Shown here piece by piece: positions 34,209 through 43,875 of a stretch of DNA of 64,000 nucleotides. The notes under the pieces are model-generated. The model did not search any database. It saw only the letters and a list, made by a program, of their open reading frames with translations, and had not been told where the DNA came from. Position 1 is the stretch's first letter. Each line of letters starts with the position of its first letter. Origin of the DNA: Planctomycetota bacterium (lineage in GTDB: Bacteria; Planctomycetota; Phycisphaerae; Phycisphaerales; Phycisphaeraceae); the NCBI GenBank assembly GCA_021413865.1, contig JAIOPN010000016.1, positions 154,176 through 218,175 of the forward strand, in the 5' to 3' direction. A program made the position numbers and the translations under genes.

Positions 34209-36347
34209 ATGCGAACCGTGAAGTTCCCGCTGCGTCGTCTGCTGGCGTCCCTGGGCATGTGGTACGGTCGTTACGGCGCGGGGCCCACGGCGCTTCAGAC
34301 ACCGCGATACATGGACCAGCTTGAGTCGCGCGCCCTGCTCTCGGCCGACCTGACCGGGGCGGTGCTCACGCTGACCGGGTCCACGGGGAACGACACCATC
34401 GCCATCGTCGCCGGCGTCAACCCCGGCGAGGTGACCGTCAACGGCGTCGAGGGCGTCACCGACGGCACCCTCTACACGGGCGTGGACAACATCGTCATCA
34501 ACGGCGGCGACGGCGACGACGCCATCACCGTCGGCTCGGCCATCATCGACACCAGCAGCGGGCTGATCGGTGTCACCCTCAACGGCGGCAAGGGCAACGA
34601 CACCCTCACCGGCGGTGACGGCGATGATTTCATCTACGGCGGGGCGGGCGACGACACCATCGACGGCGGCGCGGGCACGGACACCCTTGACTACTCCGCC
34701 GCCTCACGCGGCGTGAAGGTCAACCTCGCCACCGGCGTGGTCTCCAAGGACGGCGACCGCGGCCACGACACCGTCGCTAACATGGAAAACGTCATCGGTA
34801 CGGTCAAGAGCGACGATATCACCGGCGACGACTCCGACAACGAACTCTACGGCGGCGACGGCAACGATCACATCACCGGCGGCGACGGCAGCGATACGCT
34901 TGATGGCGGCGACGGCAACGATAAAGTCACCGGTGATGACGGCGACGACCTGATCGACGGCGGGGACGGCAATGACAAGCTTGCCGGCGGCAACGGCAAC
35001 GACACAATCACCGGCGGGAACGGCAACGACAACATCTCGGGCGACGACGGTACCGACACCCTCACCGGTGATGACGGCAACGACAAGCTGACCGGCGGCA
35101 ACGACAACGACAACGTCTCCGGTGGCGACGGCAACGACAATATCTCCGGCGACGACGGCTCCGACACACTGGCGGGCGATGACGGCAACGACAAGATCAC
35201 CGGCGGCACGGGCGACGACGACCTCTCCGGCGGCAACGGCAACGACAACGTCTCGGGCGGCGACGGCGCCGACACGCTCGACGGCAACGACGGCAACGAC
35301 AAGCTCACCGGCGGCAACGACAACGACAACATCTCCGGCGGTGCCGGCAACGACACCATCACCGGCGACGACGGCTCCGACACCATCGACGGCGGCGACG
35401 ACAACGACAAGATCACTGGCGGCGTGGGCGACGACGACATCGACGGCGGCAGCGGGAACGACACCATCTCGGGCGATGACGGCACCGACGCCCTCGCAGG
35501 CGGCGTCGGTATCGATCACATCCGCGGCGGCAAGGGCAACGACAATATCGCCGGAGGCCAGGGCGACGACGACATCAGCGGGGACGACGGCGAGGACACC
35601 ATATCCGGCGATGACGGCGCCGACCACATCCGCGGCGGCAAGGGCAACGACAATATCGCCGGAGGCCAGGGCGACGACGACATCAGCGGCGACGACGGAG
35701 ACGACACCATCACGGGTGATGACGGAACGGACCACATCCACGGTGGCAAGGGCAACGACACTCTTTCCGGTGGCGTAGGTGACGATGACGTCAGCGGCGA
35801 CGCCGGCGACGACTCGCTCGACGGCGACAGCGGCCACGACGTGCTCCACGGCGGCAAGGGCAACGACGACAATCACGACACCAACGACGAGGTGCTCGAT
35901 CACGATTCTTCGGACGACAACGACGCGGTTCCCCCTGTCACCGGCAGCGAGCAGACCGGGGCGGCGATCGTCGAGGCCGAGGCGAATGATGAGAAGAGCA
36001 CCGCCAATGCCTTCGTCCTTATCCAGGACGGTTCGACGCAGACCCTCGCCGGCACCTCCGCCGATGAGCATGACAAGGACTTCTTCCGCTTCACCCCGAC
36101 CGCCGACGGCACGGTCTCGCTGACCCTCACCGCCATCGAGACTGTCAGCACGGACCCCACGACCAGCAGCAATGTCGAGGTTGAGGATCAGTTTGGGGAC
36201 ACGTCCCTGGAGGTGGAACCCGGCGACGGGCCCAACAGCGGCGAATTCCCCGTGACCGCCGGCGTGACGTACTTCATTCGCGCCCGCGCGGGAGACAATA
36301 TCTCGATCGACTACACGGTGAGCCTTGTGTTCACGCCCACGGTGTGA
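34209..36347 (+). CDS. Secreted RTX-type calcium-binding repeat protein
   Basis: 712 residues from the ATG at 34209 (AAAGGA upstream). After a basic start, LESRALLSADL resembles the planctomycete LEPR motif found near the N-terminus of large exported proteins. Residues about 100-560 are RTX nonapeptide repeats of the GGDGNDxxx/GDDGxDxxx kind, which bind calcium in a beta-roll. The last ~150 residues (DKDFFRFTPTADGTVSLTLT onward) match a bacterial pre-peptidase C-terminal (PPC) beta-sandwich. No protease or lipase module is visible. Likely a cell-surface or matrix protein. The repetitive DNA makes a long spurious antisense ORF. Confidence 0.88.
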   Translation: MRTVKFPLRRLLASLGMWYGRYGAGPTALQTPRYMDQLESRALLSADLTGAVLTLTGSTGNDTIAIVAGVNPGEVTVNGVEGVTDGTLYTGVDNIVINGGDGDDAITVGSAIIDTSSGLIGVTLNGGKGNDTLTGGDGDDFIYGGAGDDTIDGGAGTDTLDYSAASRGVKVNLATGVVSKDGDRGHDTVANMENVIGTVKSDDITGDDSDNELYGGDGNDHITGGDGSDTLDGGDGNDKVTGDDGDDLIDGGDGNDKLAGGNGNDTITGGNGNDNISGDDGTDTLTGDDGNDKLTGGNDNDNVSGGDGNDNISGDDGSDTLAGDDGNDKITGGTGDDDLSGGNGNDNVSGGDGADTLDGNDGNDKLTGGNDNDNISGGAGNDTITGDDGSDTIDGGDDNDKITGGVGDDDIDGGSGNDTISGDDGTDALAGGVGIDHIRGGKGNDNIAGGQGDDDISGDDGEDTISGDDGADHIRGGKGNDNIAGGQGDDDISGDDGDDTITGDDGTDHIHGGKGNDTLSGGVGDDDVSGDAGDDSLDGDSGHDVLHGGKGNDDNHDTNDEVLDHDSSDDNDAVPPVTGSEQTGAAIVEAEANDEKSTANAFVLIQDGSTQTLAGTSADEHDKDFFRFTPTADGTVSLTLTAIETVSTDPTTSSNVEVEDQFGDTSLEVEPGDGPNSGEFPVTAGVTYFIRARAGDNISIDYTVSLVFTPTV

Positions 36348-36428
36348 CCGAGGTGACGAATCGACCGATTTCGACACGGGCCCTACCTTTTACGCGCGGC
36401 GGTGATTCCTTTGCCGTAGCATCTGGGC

Positions 36429-37589
36429 ATGACCGTTCCACGGCAGCTCGCGTTCCCGGTTTCCGAGTACCAGCGCCGCATCGCCGGCGTGCAACGCGCG
36501 ATGGCGGCGGACCGGCTCGACCTCGTCCTCGCCACGACGATGGCCAGCGTCTGCTACCTCACCGGTCTGGAGAGCGTCTCGCCGCACAAGCTCTGGCTCG
36601 TCGCCATTCCCAGGGAAGGCCCGGCCGAGCTGCTCTGCCAGGATTTCGAGAGCCACAATTGCCAACTGAGTTCCTGGCTCGACGCGAAATATCTTTACGG
36701 GGTCCGCGGTGATCCGCACCGGGTGACGGCCGACATGGTGCGCACGCTGGGCTTTGCGCGGGCGCGCATCGGCCTGGAGATGTCGTGCTACTCCTCGCTG
36801 GGCGTCGCGGGCTACCTCGTGCTCAAGGGGCTGCTCCCGGATGCGGATTTCACGGACGCGACCGGCTGCGTGCCGGGGGTGATGGCGATCAAGTCCGCGC
36901 CGGAGATTGAATACCTCCGCGAGGCGGGCCGCATCACGCGCGGCGCGATGATGAAGATGATCGACGCGGTGAAGCCGGGGGCGACCGACAATGACATCGC
37001 GGCCGTGGGGTACGGGGCGCTCGTCGGCGGGGGGGCGGAGTATTCGTCGTACCCCGTGATCGTCACCACCGGCCGGCGCAGCGGCGTGCCGCACTCGACG
37101 TTCCACCGCGTGCCGATCGGGAAGGGCGACCCGGTGTTCATTGAGATCGCCGCGGCGGTGCAGCGTTACCACACGCCGATGATGCGCACGGCCGTGCTGG
37201 GCGAGCCTGCGCCGCTGGAGCATGAGCTGGCCGGGGCCGCGATCGCGAGCGTCGAGGCGATGATCCGGAACATCAGGCCCGGTGCGGTCGCCGGTGATGT
37301 TGCGGCACAATCCGCGAGGGAGCTCGCATCGATCCCGGATCGGATCGTCTGGCACGGCATCTACGGCTACAGCGTCGGCTTGGGTTTCCCGCCCGAGTGG
37401 TCGGACCACCCCGGCCTGCTGATCCGTGCCGGGGCGAGCGACGAACTGCGACCCGGCATGGTCTTCCATTGCAGCACGAGCCTGCGCGACGCGGGCGTGT
37501 GCGGCGCGACCTGCAGCGAGACCATCCTCGTGACGGAGAACGGATGCGAGGTGCTGACGGACGGCCCGCGCGAACTGTTCCTGCGCTGA
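36429..37589 (+). CDS. M24 family hydrolase, creatinase/ectoine-hydrolase-like
   Basis: 386 residues with the N-terminal domain and C-terminal pita-bread fold of M24. The five metal ligands of aminopeptidase P are not conserved: the DxD region reads VFIEIAAAVQRYHTP, and the GH motif reads GIYGYSVGLGFPPEW. This pattern (YSVGLGFPP, then LRPGMVFH) is that of ectoine hydrolase DoeA/creatinase-type, metal-independent enzymes. It therefore likely hydrolyses a small amide such as ectoine or creatine-like compounds rather than an X-Pro peptide. Transcribed alone. Confidence 0.8.
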   Translation: MTVPRQLAFPVSEYQRRIAGVQRAMAADRLDLVLATTMASVCYLTGLESVSPHKLWLVAIPREGPAELLCQDFESHNCQLSSWLDAKYLYGVRGDPHRVTADMVRTLGFARARIGLEMSCYSSLGVAGYLVLKGLLPDADFTDATGCVPGVMAIKSAPEIEYLREAGRITRGAMMKMIDAVKPGATDNDIAAVGYGALVGGGAEYSSYPVIVTTGRRSGVPHSTFHRVPIGKGDPVFIEIAAAVQRYHTPMMRTAVLGEPAPLEHELAGAAIASVEAMIRNIRPGAVAGDVAAQSARELASIPDRIVWHGIYGYSVGLGFPPEWSDHPGLLIRAGASDELRPGMVFHCSTSLRDAGVCGATCSETILVTENGCEVLTDGPRELFLR

Positions 37590-37637
37590 CCCGTTGCACG
37601 GTCGTTCGTCACCCGACTCGACGGGTTCGGCACGCTA

Positions 37638-37721
37638 GGTGCCACTGGTCGCGTCTTCGAGACCAGTCTCTTTCGGGAGCCCAAGAGCACTGGTCTGCTA
37701 AGAAGCCGATCAGTGGCACCC
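37638..37721. repeat. 84-bp repeat with terminal inverted repeats (family B, copy 2)
   Basis: Starts GGTGCCACTGGTC and ends GATCAGTGGCACC, matching the element at 6055-6139 with changes in the loop and one arm base. Lies between two convergent genes. Confidence 0.85.
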
Positions 37722-37746
37722 GTTTACGGTCGCATCTAAGAACGCC

Positions 37747-39003
37747 CTAAAGCTCAAACCGCGTGCGCAGCCCGGCGGGCATCAGCGGGCAGGCCTCCGT
37801 TGGCCGCCGCCAGAGGCGGTGGCGGACACGCGCGACCGCGTCGTACCCCGCGTCGCGGACCGCCCTTGGGACCAGCCGCAGCGCGCCGCCGAGGATGCGC
37901 CACACGCCTCCCATGCGCCCCATGGCGTGGATCACCGCCGTTGACCGCGTGTGGAGCCGGCCGTCGGCGGTGAGTACCACGATGCTGTCGGGCAGCCCCC
38001 GGCGCTGTTCCTCGCTGAGCACTTGTTGCAGGCGTTCGCTCTGCAACGGCGTGAACACGAACGCCTTGCCGCCCCGGCCCTCCGCCAGCATGAACCGCAC
38101 GGCCCGGTGGCAGAGGCCGCAGTGCCCGTCGTAGAACACGCGGTCAACCGTGCCCGCCGCGGCCGGCGCGACCCACGCCGGGTTGAACGTGAACAGGTGG
38201 AGCATCACCATCCCCAGGGAGAGGTCGGTGAAGTCGATGAGCAGCATCAGGGAGAGGTGCATCGCAAGCATGGCCGCCCACACCCAAGGCCGGAGCAGCC
38301 GCACCAGCGCCAGCGGCGTGAACAGCAGCTCCATCGCCAGGGCCGACCACGTCAGCGTTTTGAGCAGCGGCGGCGGCAGCGCGAGCACCGCGTCACGGAA
38401 TATCCCGGGCCGAGCCAGGGGGTTCTGCAACACCTTCTCGATCGCCGTGCCGTCGAGCCATGATGGGCTGACCAGCTTGGTGTAGCCGCTGTAGGAATAC
38501 CCGACCGCCATGAGGACCCAGACGAGGGCGAAATAGGGCTGCGGCAAGCGCCACCCGCCGTCGGGGTCCGGCCGTCCGCGTGCCGAGAGCGCGCCGTAGG
38601 GCTTGCCGGGGATCAGCGCATGCACGACCAGGAGGAGCCCGATGTACGGCAGGCCGGGGTTGGTGATCAGCGGGTTTCGCCCCAGCAGGCAGGCCATGAT
38701 GTACCAGACGCCGGCGGCCGCGAGGCGGTCATGCCAGCCGACCAGGAGCAACCCGCTGAAGATCGCCGCGATGACCACGAGCGCCGTCGCAGCGGCCGGC
38801 GAGTCGGAGAGCATCATGACGTTGGGGAACAGGTGCAGCAGCGGGCTGGCGCCGCCGTCCGGGAGCACCCCGCGGTTCGAGAAAACCTCGCCGGCCCAGG
38901 GGATCAATTGGACAAAGTGGACCATGAGATAGGCCCCGAGGCACGCCCGGTAGAGGCTGTATTGCCCGCCGGTCCAACCGTTGTTTTCGCGCGCTATCGC
39001 CAC
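37747..39003 (-). CDS. HTTM membrane protein fused to DCC-type thiol-disulfide oxidoreductase domain
   Basis: 418 residues. The N-terminal two thirds is an HTTM (vitamin-K gamma-carboxylase-like) membrane domain with about seven helices (MVHFVQLIPWAGEVFSNRG, then SGYTKLVSPSWLDGTAIEKV, which is diagnostic). Residues about 290-410 are a DUF393/DCC1 domain starting VFYDGHCGLCHRAVRFML with the CxxC redox pair. The combination suggests a membrane redox enzyme of unknown substrate. Transcribed alone, 135 nt after (downstream in coordinates) the RND operon end. Confidence 0.88.
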   Translation of the reverse strand: MAIARENNGWTGGQYSLYRACLGAYLMVHFVQLIPWAGEVFSNRGVLPDGGASPLLHLFPNVMMLSDSPAAATALVVIAAIFSGLLLVGWHDRLAAAGVWYIMACLLGRNPLITNPGLPYIGLLLVVHALIPGKPYGALSARGRPDPDGGWRLPQPYFALVWVLMAVGYSYSGYTKLVSPSWLDGTAIEKVLQNPLARPGIFRDAVLALPPPLLKTLTWSALAMELLFTPLALVRLLRPWVWAAMLAMHLSLMLLIDFTDLSLGMVMLHLFTFNPAWVAPAAAGTVDRVFYDGHCGLCHRAVRFMLAEGRGGKAFVFTPLQSERLQQVLSEEQRRGLPDSIVVLTADGRLHTRSTAVIHAMGRMGGVWRILGGALRLVPRAVRDAGYDAVARVRHRLWRRPTEACPLMPAGLRTRFEL

Positions 39004-39139
39004 GGGGCCTCGAGTGTGAGGGGGATATCCGGTCGAGTTCCGGCCGACGACGATGTGCGTAGCCTAATGCTTCCGGTCCGATGGGGCGAGAGCTGCCGCG
39101 TCCATCGTGCAAAGGGCGATCTCCCACCCGTTTTGTGGA

Positions 39140-40636
39140 TTATCGCGGCGGGGGTTGGGGAGGCTCTGCCGCGGGGGTATTCTCCCACCCGCCGCCCAGC
39201 GCCTTGTAGAGCGCGATCAGGTTCGTGGCGACGATCCGCGTGCTCTGCGCCAACAGGTCTTCCGACAGGTAGAGCGACTGCTGTGCGGTGAGCACGTTGA
39301 GGAAGTCCACGACGCCCGCCTTGTGCAGATCGGTCGCGAGCTCGACCGCGCGGCGGTTGGCGTCAACGGCCTGTTCGAGCGACCGCCAGCGGACCTGCTC
39401 GCGGTCGTGCGCCACCAGCGCGTCCTCGACCTCCTGCAGCGACCGCAGCACCACCTGCCGGTATTGGATCAACGCCTGCTGCTGTCGCGCCTCGGTTACC
39501 TGGATGTTGGCCTTGATCTGCCCGGCGTCAAAAATCCGCCAGGTGACGGACGGCCCGATCGACCAGAAAGCGCTGTTGGCGTTCGCGAAGTCCTTGAGAG
39601 AGAGGCTTTCGAGCCCCGCCGTGCCCGTCAGGCTGAACCGGGGGTAGAGGTCGGCGACTGCCACGCCGATGTTCGCGTTTGAGGCCGCGACCAGCCGCTC
39701 GGCCTGGCGGATGTCCGGCCTGCGGCGGAGCAGCTCCGAGGGCAGCCCCGGCGGCACCACCGGCGGGCCCTGCGGCAGGGGGGCGGAGGCCGCCAGCTCT
39801 TCTTCCAGCGCCGCGGGCGGCTTGTCCAGCAGCACGCTCAGCTCGTGGATCGTCTGTTGTATCTGCGTCTGCAGGACGGGCACCCGCGCGCTCGTGCTGG
39901 CCAGGAGCGACTCGGCCTGCACCACGCTCAGGTCGGTGTCGATCCCCGCCTTGAGCCGCTGGTTCATCACGTCCAGCGTCTCCTGCTGGGCGGCGACGTT
40001 CTTGTGGATGATGTGCAGCTCGTGCTGGTAGCCGCGCAGGGCGATGTAGTTCCTGGCGACCTCGGCGAGGAGGATGACCATCGTGTCGCGTTGGGCCTCG
40101 ATCTGGGCCTCGAGCGTGTTGCGGGCGGACTCGATGGAGCGGCGGGTGCCGCCGAAAACGTCGATCTCCCACCCCGCGTCGAAGCCGGCGTGGTGGAGGT
40201 TTTGGTCGCCGGGCGGCTGGGCGCGCGGCACGTCGGAGCCGCCGTGGCCGCGGGTGTAGCTTGCGTCGGCATCGAGCGTGGGGAAGAGCGCCGCCTTGTT
40301 GAGCCGCAGGAAAGCGCGGGCCTCGACGACGCGCGCCTGCGCCAGCCGGACGTCGAGATTGGCCGTCATCGCACGGTCGATCAGGCCGTTGAGCGCCGGG
40401 TCGTGGAACGTTTCCCACCAGCGCTTCAGGTCCACGGGCGGTGTGAGCTGGGCGTCGGGCTGCGTCGCGGCCGGCTGTGTCGCCGTCGAGGGTTGCGTCG
40501 CGACCGGTTGGGTCGCGGCGGCGAACTCGGCGGGGGGGTGCATGTCCGGCGGCTCGTAGTTCGGCCCGACGGGGGCGCACCCGCCGATCACCGACAGACC
40601 GATGACCAGGCCCGGGGTGTATGGCTTGATGGTCAT
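39140..40636 (-). CDS. RND efflux outer-membrane lipoprotein (OprM/NodT family)
   Basis: 498 residues with a lipobox (VIGGC) and the family start CAPVGPNYEPPD. The long helical parts (residues 90-490) are the paired OEP domains that form the periplasmic tunnel and outer-membrane barrel; PGLPSELLRRRPDIRQAE is the NodT-family signature. Pro/Thr/Gln-rich linker (ATQPVATQPSTATQPAATQP) after the lipobox is unusual. Last gene of the three-gene efflux operon; its start overlaps the pump gene stop by 4 nt. Confidence 0.93.
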   Translation of the reverse strand: MTIKPYTPGLVIGLSVIGGCAPVGPNYEPPDMHPPAEFAAATQPVATQPSTATQPAATQPDAQLTPPVDLKRWWETFHDPALNGLIDRAMTANLDVRLAQARVVEARAFLRLNKAALFPTLDADASYTRGHGGSDVPRAQPPGDQNLHHAGFDAGWEIDVFGGTRRSIESARNTLEAQIEAQRDTMVILLAEVARNYIALRGYQHELHIIHKNVAAQQETLDVMNQRLKAGIDTDLSVVQAESLLASTSARVPVLQTQIQQTIHELSVLLDKPPAALEEELAASAPLPQGPPVVPPGLPSELLRRRPDIRQAERLVAASNANIGVAVADLYPRFSLTGTAGLESLSLKDFANANSAFWSIGPSVTWRIFDAGQIKANIQVTEARQQQALIQYRQVVLRSLQEVEDALVAHDREQVRWRSLEQAVDANRRAVELATDLHKAGVVDFLNVLTAQQSLYLSEDLLAQSTRIVATNLIALYKALGGGWENTPAAEPPQPPPR

Positions 40637-43600
40637 GGATTCACGCTTGGTGGGGGGCTTGATGGGTTCGCGTCGGGGCAGCCTGCCTCGGGGCTGGCGT
40701 TGGATTCCAGGTGGTGCCGGCCCATCGGCTTGTCGCCGGTGAGGCGGCGGATCACGCTGTAGAACACGGGAGTGAAAAAGATACCGAAGAACGTGACGCC
40801 CAGCATCCCGTAGAACACGGCGGTGCCCAGCGCCTGTCTCATTTCAGCACCCGCCCCCTTGGCGATGATGAGCGGGACGACGCCGAAGATGAACGCGAAG
40901 CTGGTCATCAGGATGGGCCGCAGCCGCAGGCGCGAGGCCTCGACCGCGGCGTGGGCCGCCTTCATCGCCGGGTTGTGCTCCTGCTGCTGCTTGGCGAACT
41001 CGACGATAAGCACCGCGTTCTTGACGCTGATGCCCGCGAGCACGACAAAGCCGATCTGCGTGAAGATGTTGTTGTCCATGCCGCGCATCCAGACGCCGCC
41101 GATGCCGCAGAGCAGACACATCGGGACGATGAGGATGATCGCGGTGGAGAGGGCGAAGCTCTCGTATTCGGCCGAGTGTGTCAGCCAGACGAAGAGGATG
41201 CAGAGCGGGAAGATGAACAGGGCGGTGTTGCCGGCCAGGCTCTCCTGGTAGGCCAGTTCGGTCCACTCGTAGCTGTACCGCCTGGGCAGGACGCGCTGAG
41301 CGATCTCTTCCATCTTCGCCATGCCCGTGCCGCTGCTGACCCCGGGCGCGGTGTTCGCGCTGATGTCCGCCGAGGGGTAGAGGTTGTACCGCTGGATGCG
41401 GTCGGGCCCGACCATGTCCTTGATCTCCATCACCGAGCCGAGCGGGACCATCTGCCCGTAGAGGTTGCGTGTGTGGAGCCGGGCGACGTCGGAGGTGCGG
41501 AGCCGGAAGGGGGAGTCTGCCTGGGCCGTGACGTGCCACGTCCTGCCCAGGTAGTTGAAGTCATTGACGTACACCCCGCCGAGATAGACCTGGAGGGTCT
41601 GGAAGATATCGGTGACCGCGACGTGCTGCTCCTTGGCCTTGATCCGGTCCACGTTGGCGTAGAGCTGCGGGAAGCCGGCGCGGAAACTGGAGAAGGCCAC
41701 GCCGAAGGTCTCGTGCTCCTTGCGGATTTCGTTGACCACCAGGTCGGTCGCGGCCTGGAGCTCCTGGGGCGTGCCCAGGCCCGAGCGGTCCTCGATCTGC
41801 ATCCTCAGGCCGCCGGCGTTACCGACGCCGCGCACCGGCGGCGGGGGGAACACCATGACCATGCCCTCTTTGATGGATCGAAACTCGCTCGAGAGTTTGC
41901 CGAGGATGGCCATCGCCGACTGCTCGGGGTGTTTGACGCGTTCGGCGAACGGCCTGAGGGGGGTGTACATCGCGCCGGCGGCGGATGAATTGGAGTTCGA
42001 GAAAATGGAGACGCCCGCGACGGTGAACACGTGGCCGACGCCGGGCGTGCGGCGGGCGATGTCCGACAACTGGGTCATGACCTTCTCGGTCCGGTCGATC
42101 GACGTGGCGTCGGGCATCTGCAGGTTGACGATCAGGAAGCCCTGGTCCTGGTTGGGGATGAACCCGGTCGGGACGGTCTGGAATCCCTTGTAAGCCAGGA
42201 AGACCAGCGCGGCATAGACGACCAGCGCGATGGCGCTGAAGCGCACCACCTTGCGCAGGATGACGACGTAGACCCGGTTGGAGGCGTCGAAGGCCCGGTT
42301 GAAGAGGCGGAAGAACCAGCCGAAGCAGAAGTCCATCAGGCGGGTGAGCCAGTCCCGCTTGGCGCCGTGGGGCTTCAAGATCAGTGCCGCCAGCGCGGGG
42401 CTGAGCGTGAGCGAGTTGAATGCCGAGATGAGCGTGGAGAAGGAGATGGTGAGGGCGAACTGCCGGTAGAACTGGCCGGTGATGCCGCTCATGAAGGCGA
42501 CGGGGATGAAAACCGCCGAGAGGCCGAAGGCGATGGCGACGACCGCCGGGGTGACTTCTTTCATGGCCTTGATGGCCGCGTCGCGCGGGGCGAGGCCCCG
42601 TTCGATCCAGCGCTGCACGTTCTCCACGACGACGATCGCGTCATCGACCACGATGCCGATCGCCAGCACCAGGCCGAAGAGCGAGAGGTTGTTCATCGAG
42701 AAGCCGAATATCCACATCACCGCGAAGGTGCCGACGAGCGAGACGGGGATGGCCAGCATCGGTACGAGCGAGGCCCGCCAGCTCTGCAGGAAGATGAGCA
42801 CCACGATCGCCACCAGGCCGATGCCCTCGAATAGAGTCACGACCACGTCCTTGATGCTGTCGCGCACGAAGAGCGTGGTGTCGTAGGGGATGTCGTAATC
42901 CAGCCCGTCGGGGAACCGCTGCTTGAGCTCCTTCATCCGCTCATAGACGAGGTTGGCGGTGGTGATGGAGTTGGAGCCGGGCAACTGGAAGACGGCGATG
43001 GCGACGCCGGGGCGGCCGTCGAACTTGACGCTGGTGGCATAGTCTGACGCGCCCAGTTCGACCCGGCCCACGTCGTGGAGCTGCGTGATCCGGCCGTTTT
43101 GGCCGACGTTAACGACAAGGTCGTTGAACTGCTCCGGCTTGGTCAGCCGGCCCTGCACGTTCATCGTGTACTGGAACTGCGTCGCCCCCGGCGGTCCGGG
43201 CGGGCCGCCGATGATCCCCGCGGCGACCTGCACGTTCTGCTCGCGCACGGCCTTGACCACGTCGCCGGCGGTGATGCCGCGGCCCGCCAGCTTGTCCGGG
43301 TCGAGCCAGAGCCGCATCGCGTAGTCGCGCGCGCCGAAGATGAAGACGTCGCCGGCGCCCTGCAGGCGGGCGAGCTCGTCCTTGATCTGCAGCGTCGCGT
43401 AGTTGCTCATGAACAGCGAGTCGTGCGAGTTGTCCGGCGAGTAGAGCGCGACGACCAGCGTGATGTCCGGCGAGGCCTTCTTGACCGTGATCCCGCTCTG
43501 CTGCACCTCGGGCGGGAGCTGCGGCTGGGCGATCGCCACGCGGTTCTGCACCTGCACCTGGGCGATGTCCAGGTTCGTCCCGACCTTGAACGTGATCGTC

Positions 43601-43875
43601 AGGCGCATCGCCCCGTCGTTGGTGCACTGGCTCGACATGTAGAGCATGTTCTCGACGCCGTTGATCTGCTCCTCGATGGGCGTGGAGACGGTGTCGGCGA
43701 CGGTCTTGGCGTTGGCGCCGGGATAGATCGCGGTGACGTTGACCGTCGGCGGCGCGATCTCGGGGTACTGCGCGATCGGCAGCACGGTAATCGCCAGCAC
43801 GCCGGCGAGCACCGTCACAATCGAGAGCACCCAGGCGAAGACCGGTCGGTCGATGAAGAAATTAGGCAGATTCAA
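40633..43875 (-). CDS. RND efflux pump inner-membrane transporter (HAE1 type)
   Basis: 1080 residues, full length for AcrB/MexB. Starts NFFIDRPVFAWVLSIV, and transmembrane helix 4 carries the proton-relay aspartates in GIVVDDAIVVVENVQRW. Porter-domain repeats follow as in HAE1 pumps. It expels hydrophobic compounds such as antibiotics and detergents using the proton gradient. Middle gene of the operon, overlapping both neighbours by 4 nt. Confidence 0.95.
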   Translation of the reverse strand: MNLPNFFIDRPVFAWVLSIVTVLAGVLAITVLPIAQYPEIAPPTVNVTAIYPGANAKTVADTVSTPIEEQINGVENMLYMSSQCTNDGAMRLTITFKVGTNLDIAQVQVQNRVAIAQPQLPPEVQQSGITVKKASPDITLVVALYSPDNSHDSLFMSNYATLQIKDELARLQGAGDVFIFGARDYAMRLWLDPDKLAGRGITAGDVVKAVREQNVQVAAGIIGGPPGPPGATQFQYTMNVQGRLTKPEQFNDLVVNVGQNGRITQLHDVGRVELGASDYATSVKFDGRPGVAIAVFQLPGSNSITTANLVYERMKELKQRFPDGLDYDIPYDTTLFVRDSIKDVVVTLFEGIGLVAIVVLIFLQSWRASLVPMLAIPVSLVGTFAVMWIFGFSMNNLSLFGLVLAIGIVVDDAIVVVENVQRWIERGLAPRDAAIKAMKEVTPAVVAIAFGLSAVFIPVAFMSGITGQFYRQFALTISFSTLISAFNSLTLSPALAALILKPHGAKRDWLTRLMDFCFGWFFRLFNRAFDASNRVYVVILRKVVRFSAIALVVYAALVFLAYKGFQTVPTGFIPNQDQGFLIVNLQMPDATSIDRTEKVMTQLSDIARRTPGVGHVFTVAGVSIFSNSNSSAAGAMYTPLRPFAERVKHPEQSAMAILGKLSSEFRSIKEGMVMVFPPPPVRGVGNAGGLRMQIEDRSGLGTPQELQAATDLVVNEIRKEHETFGVAFSSFRAGFPQLYANVDRIKAKEQHVAVTDIFQTLQVYLGGVYVNDFNYLGRTWHVTAQADSPFRLRTSDVARLHTRNLYGQMVPLGSVMEIKDMVGPDRIQRYNLYPSADISANTAPGVSSGTGMAKMEEIAQRVLPRRYSYEWTELAYQESLAGNTALFIFPLCILFVWLTHSAEYESFALSTAIILIVPMCLLCGIGGVWMRGMDNNIFTQIGFVVLAGISVKNAVLIVEFAKQQQEHNPAMKAAHAAVEASRLRLRPILMTSFAFIFGVVPLIIAKGAGAEMRQALGTAVFYGMLGVTFFGIFFTPVFYSVIRRLTGDKPMGRHHLESNASPEAGCPDANPSSPPPSVNP

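Noticed and set aside
35000..35900. CRISPR-like periodic repeats
   Set aside because: The periodic pattern is coding for RTX nonapeptides (27-bp period) with no spacers of constant length and no cas genes.
34704..36377. 557-residue antisense ORF rich in Val/Ala
   Set aside because: It is the complement of the RTX repeats; the repeated codons have no stops on the other strand. No ribosome site or family signal.
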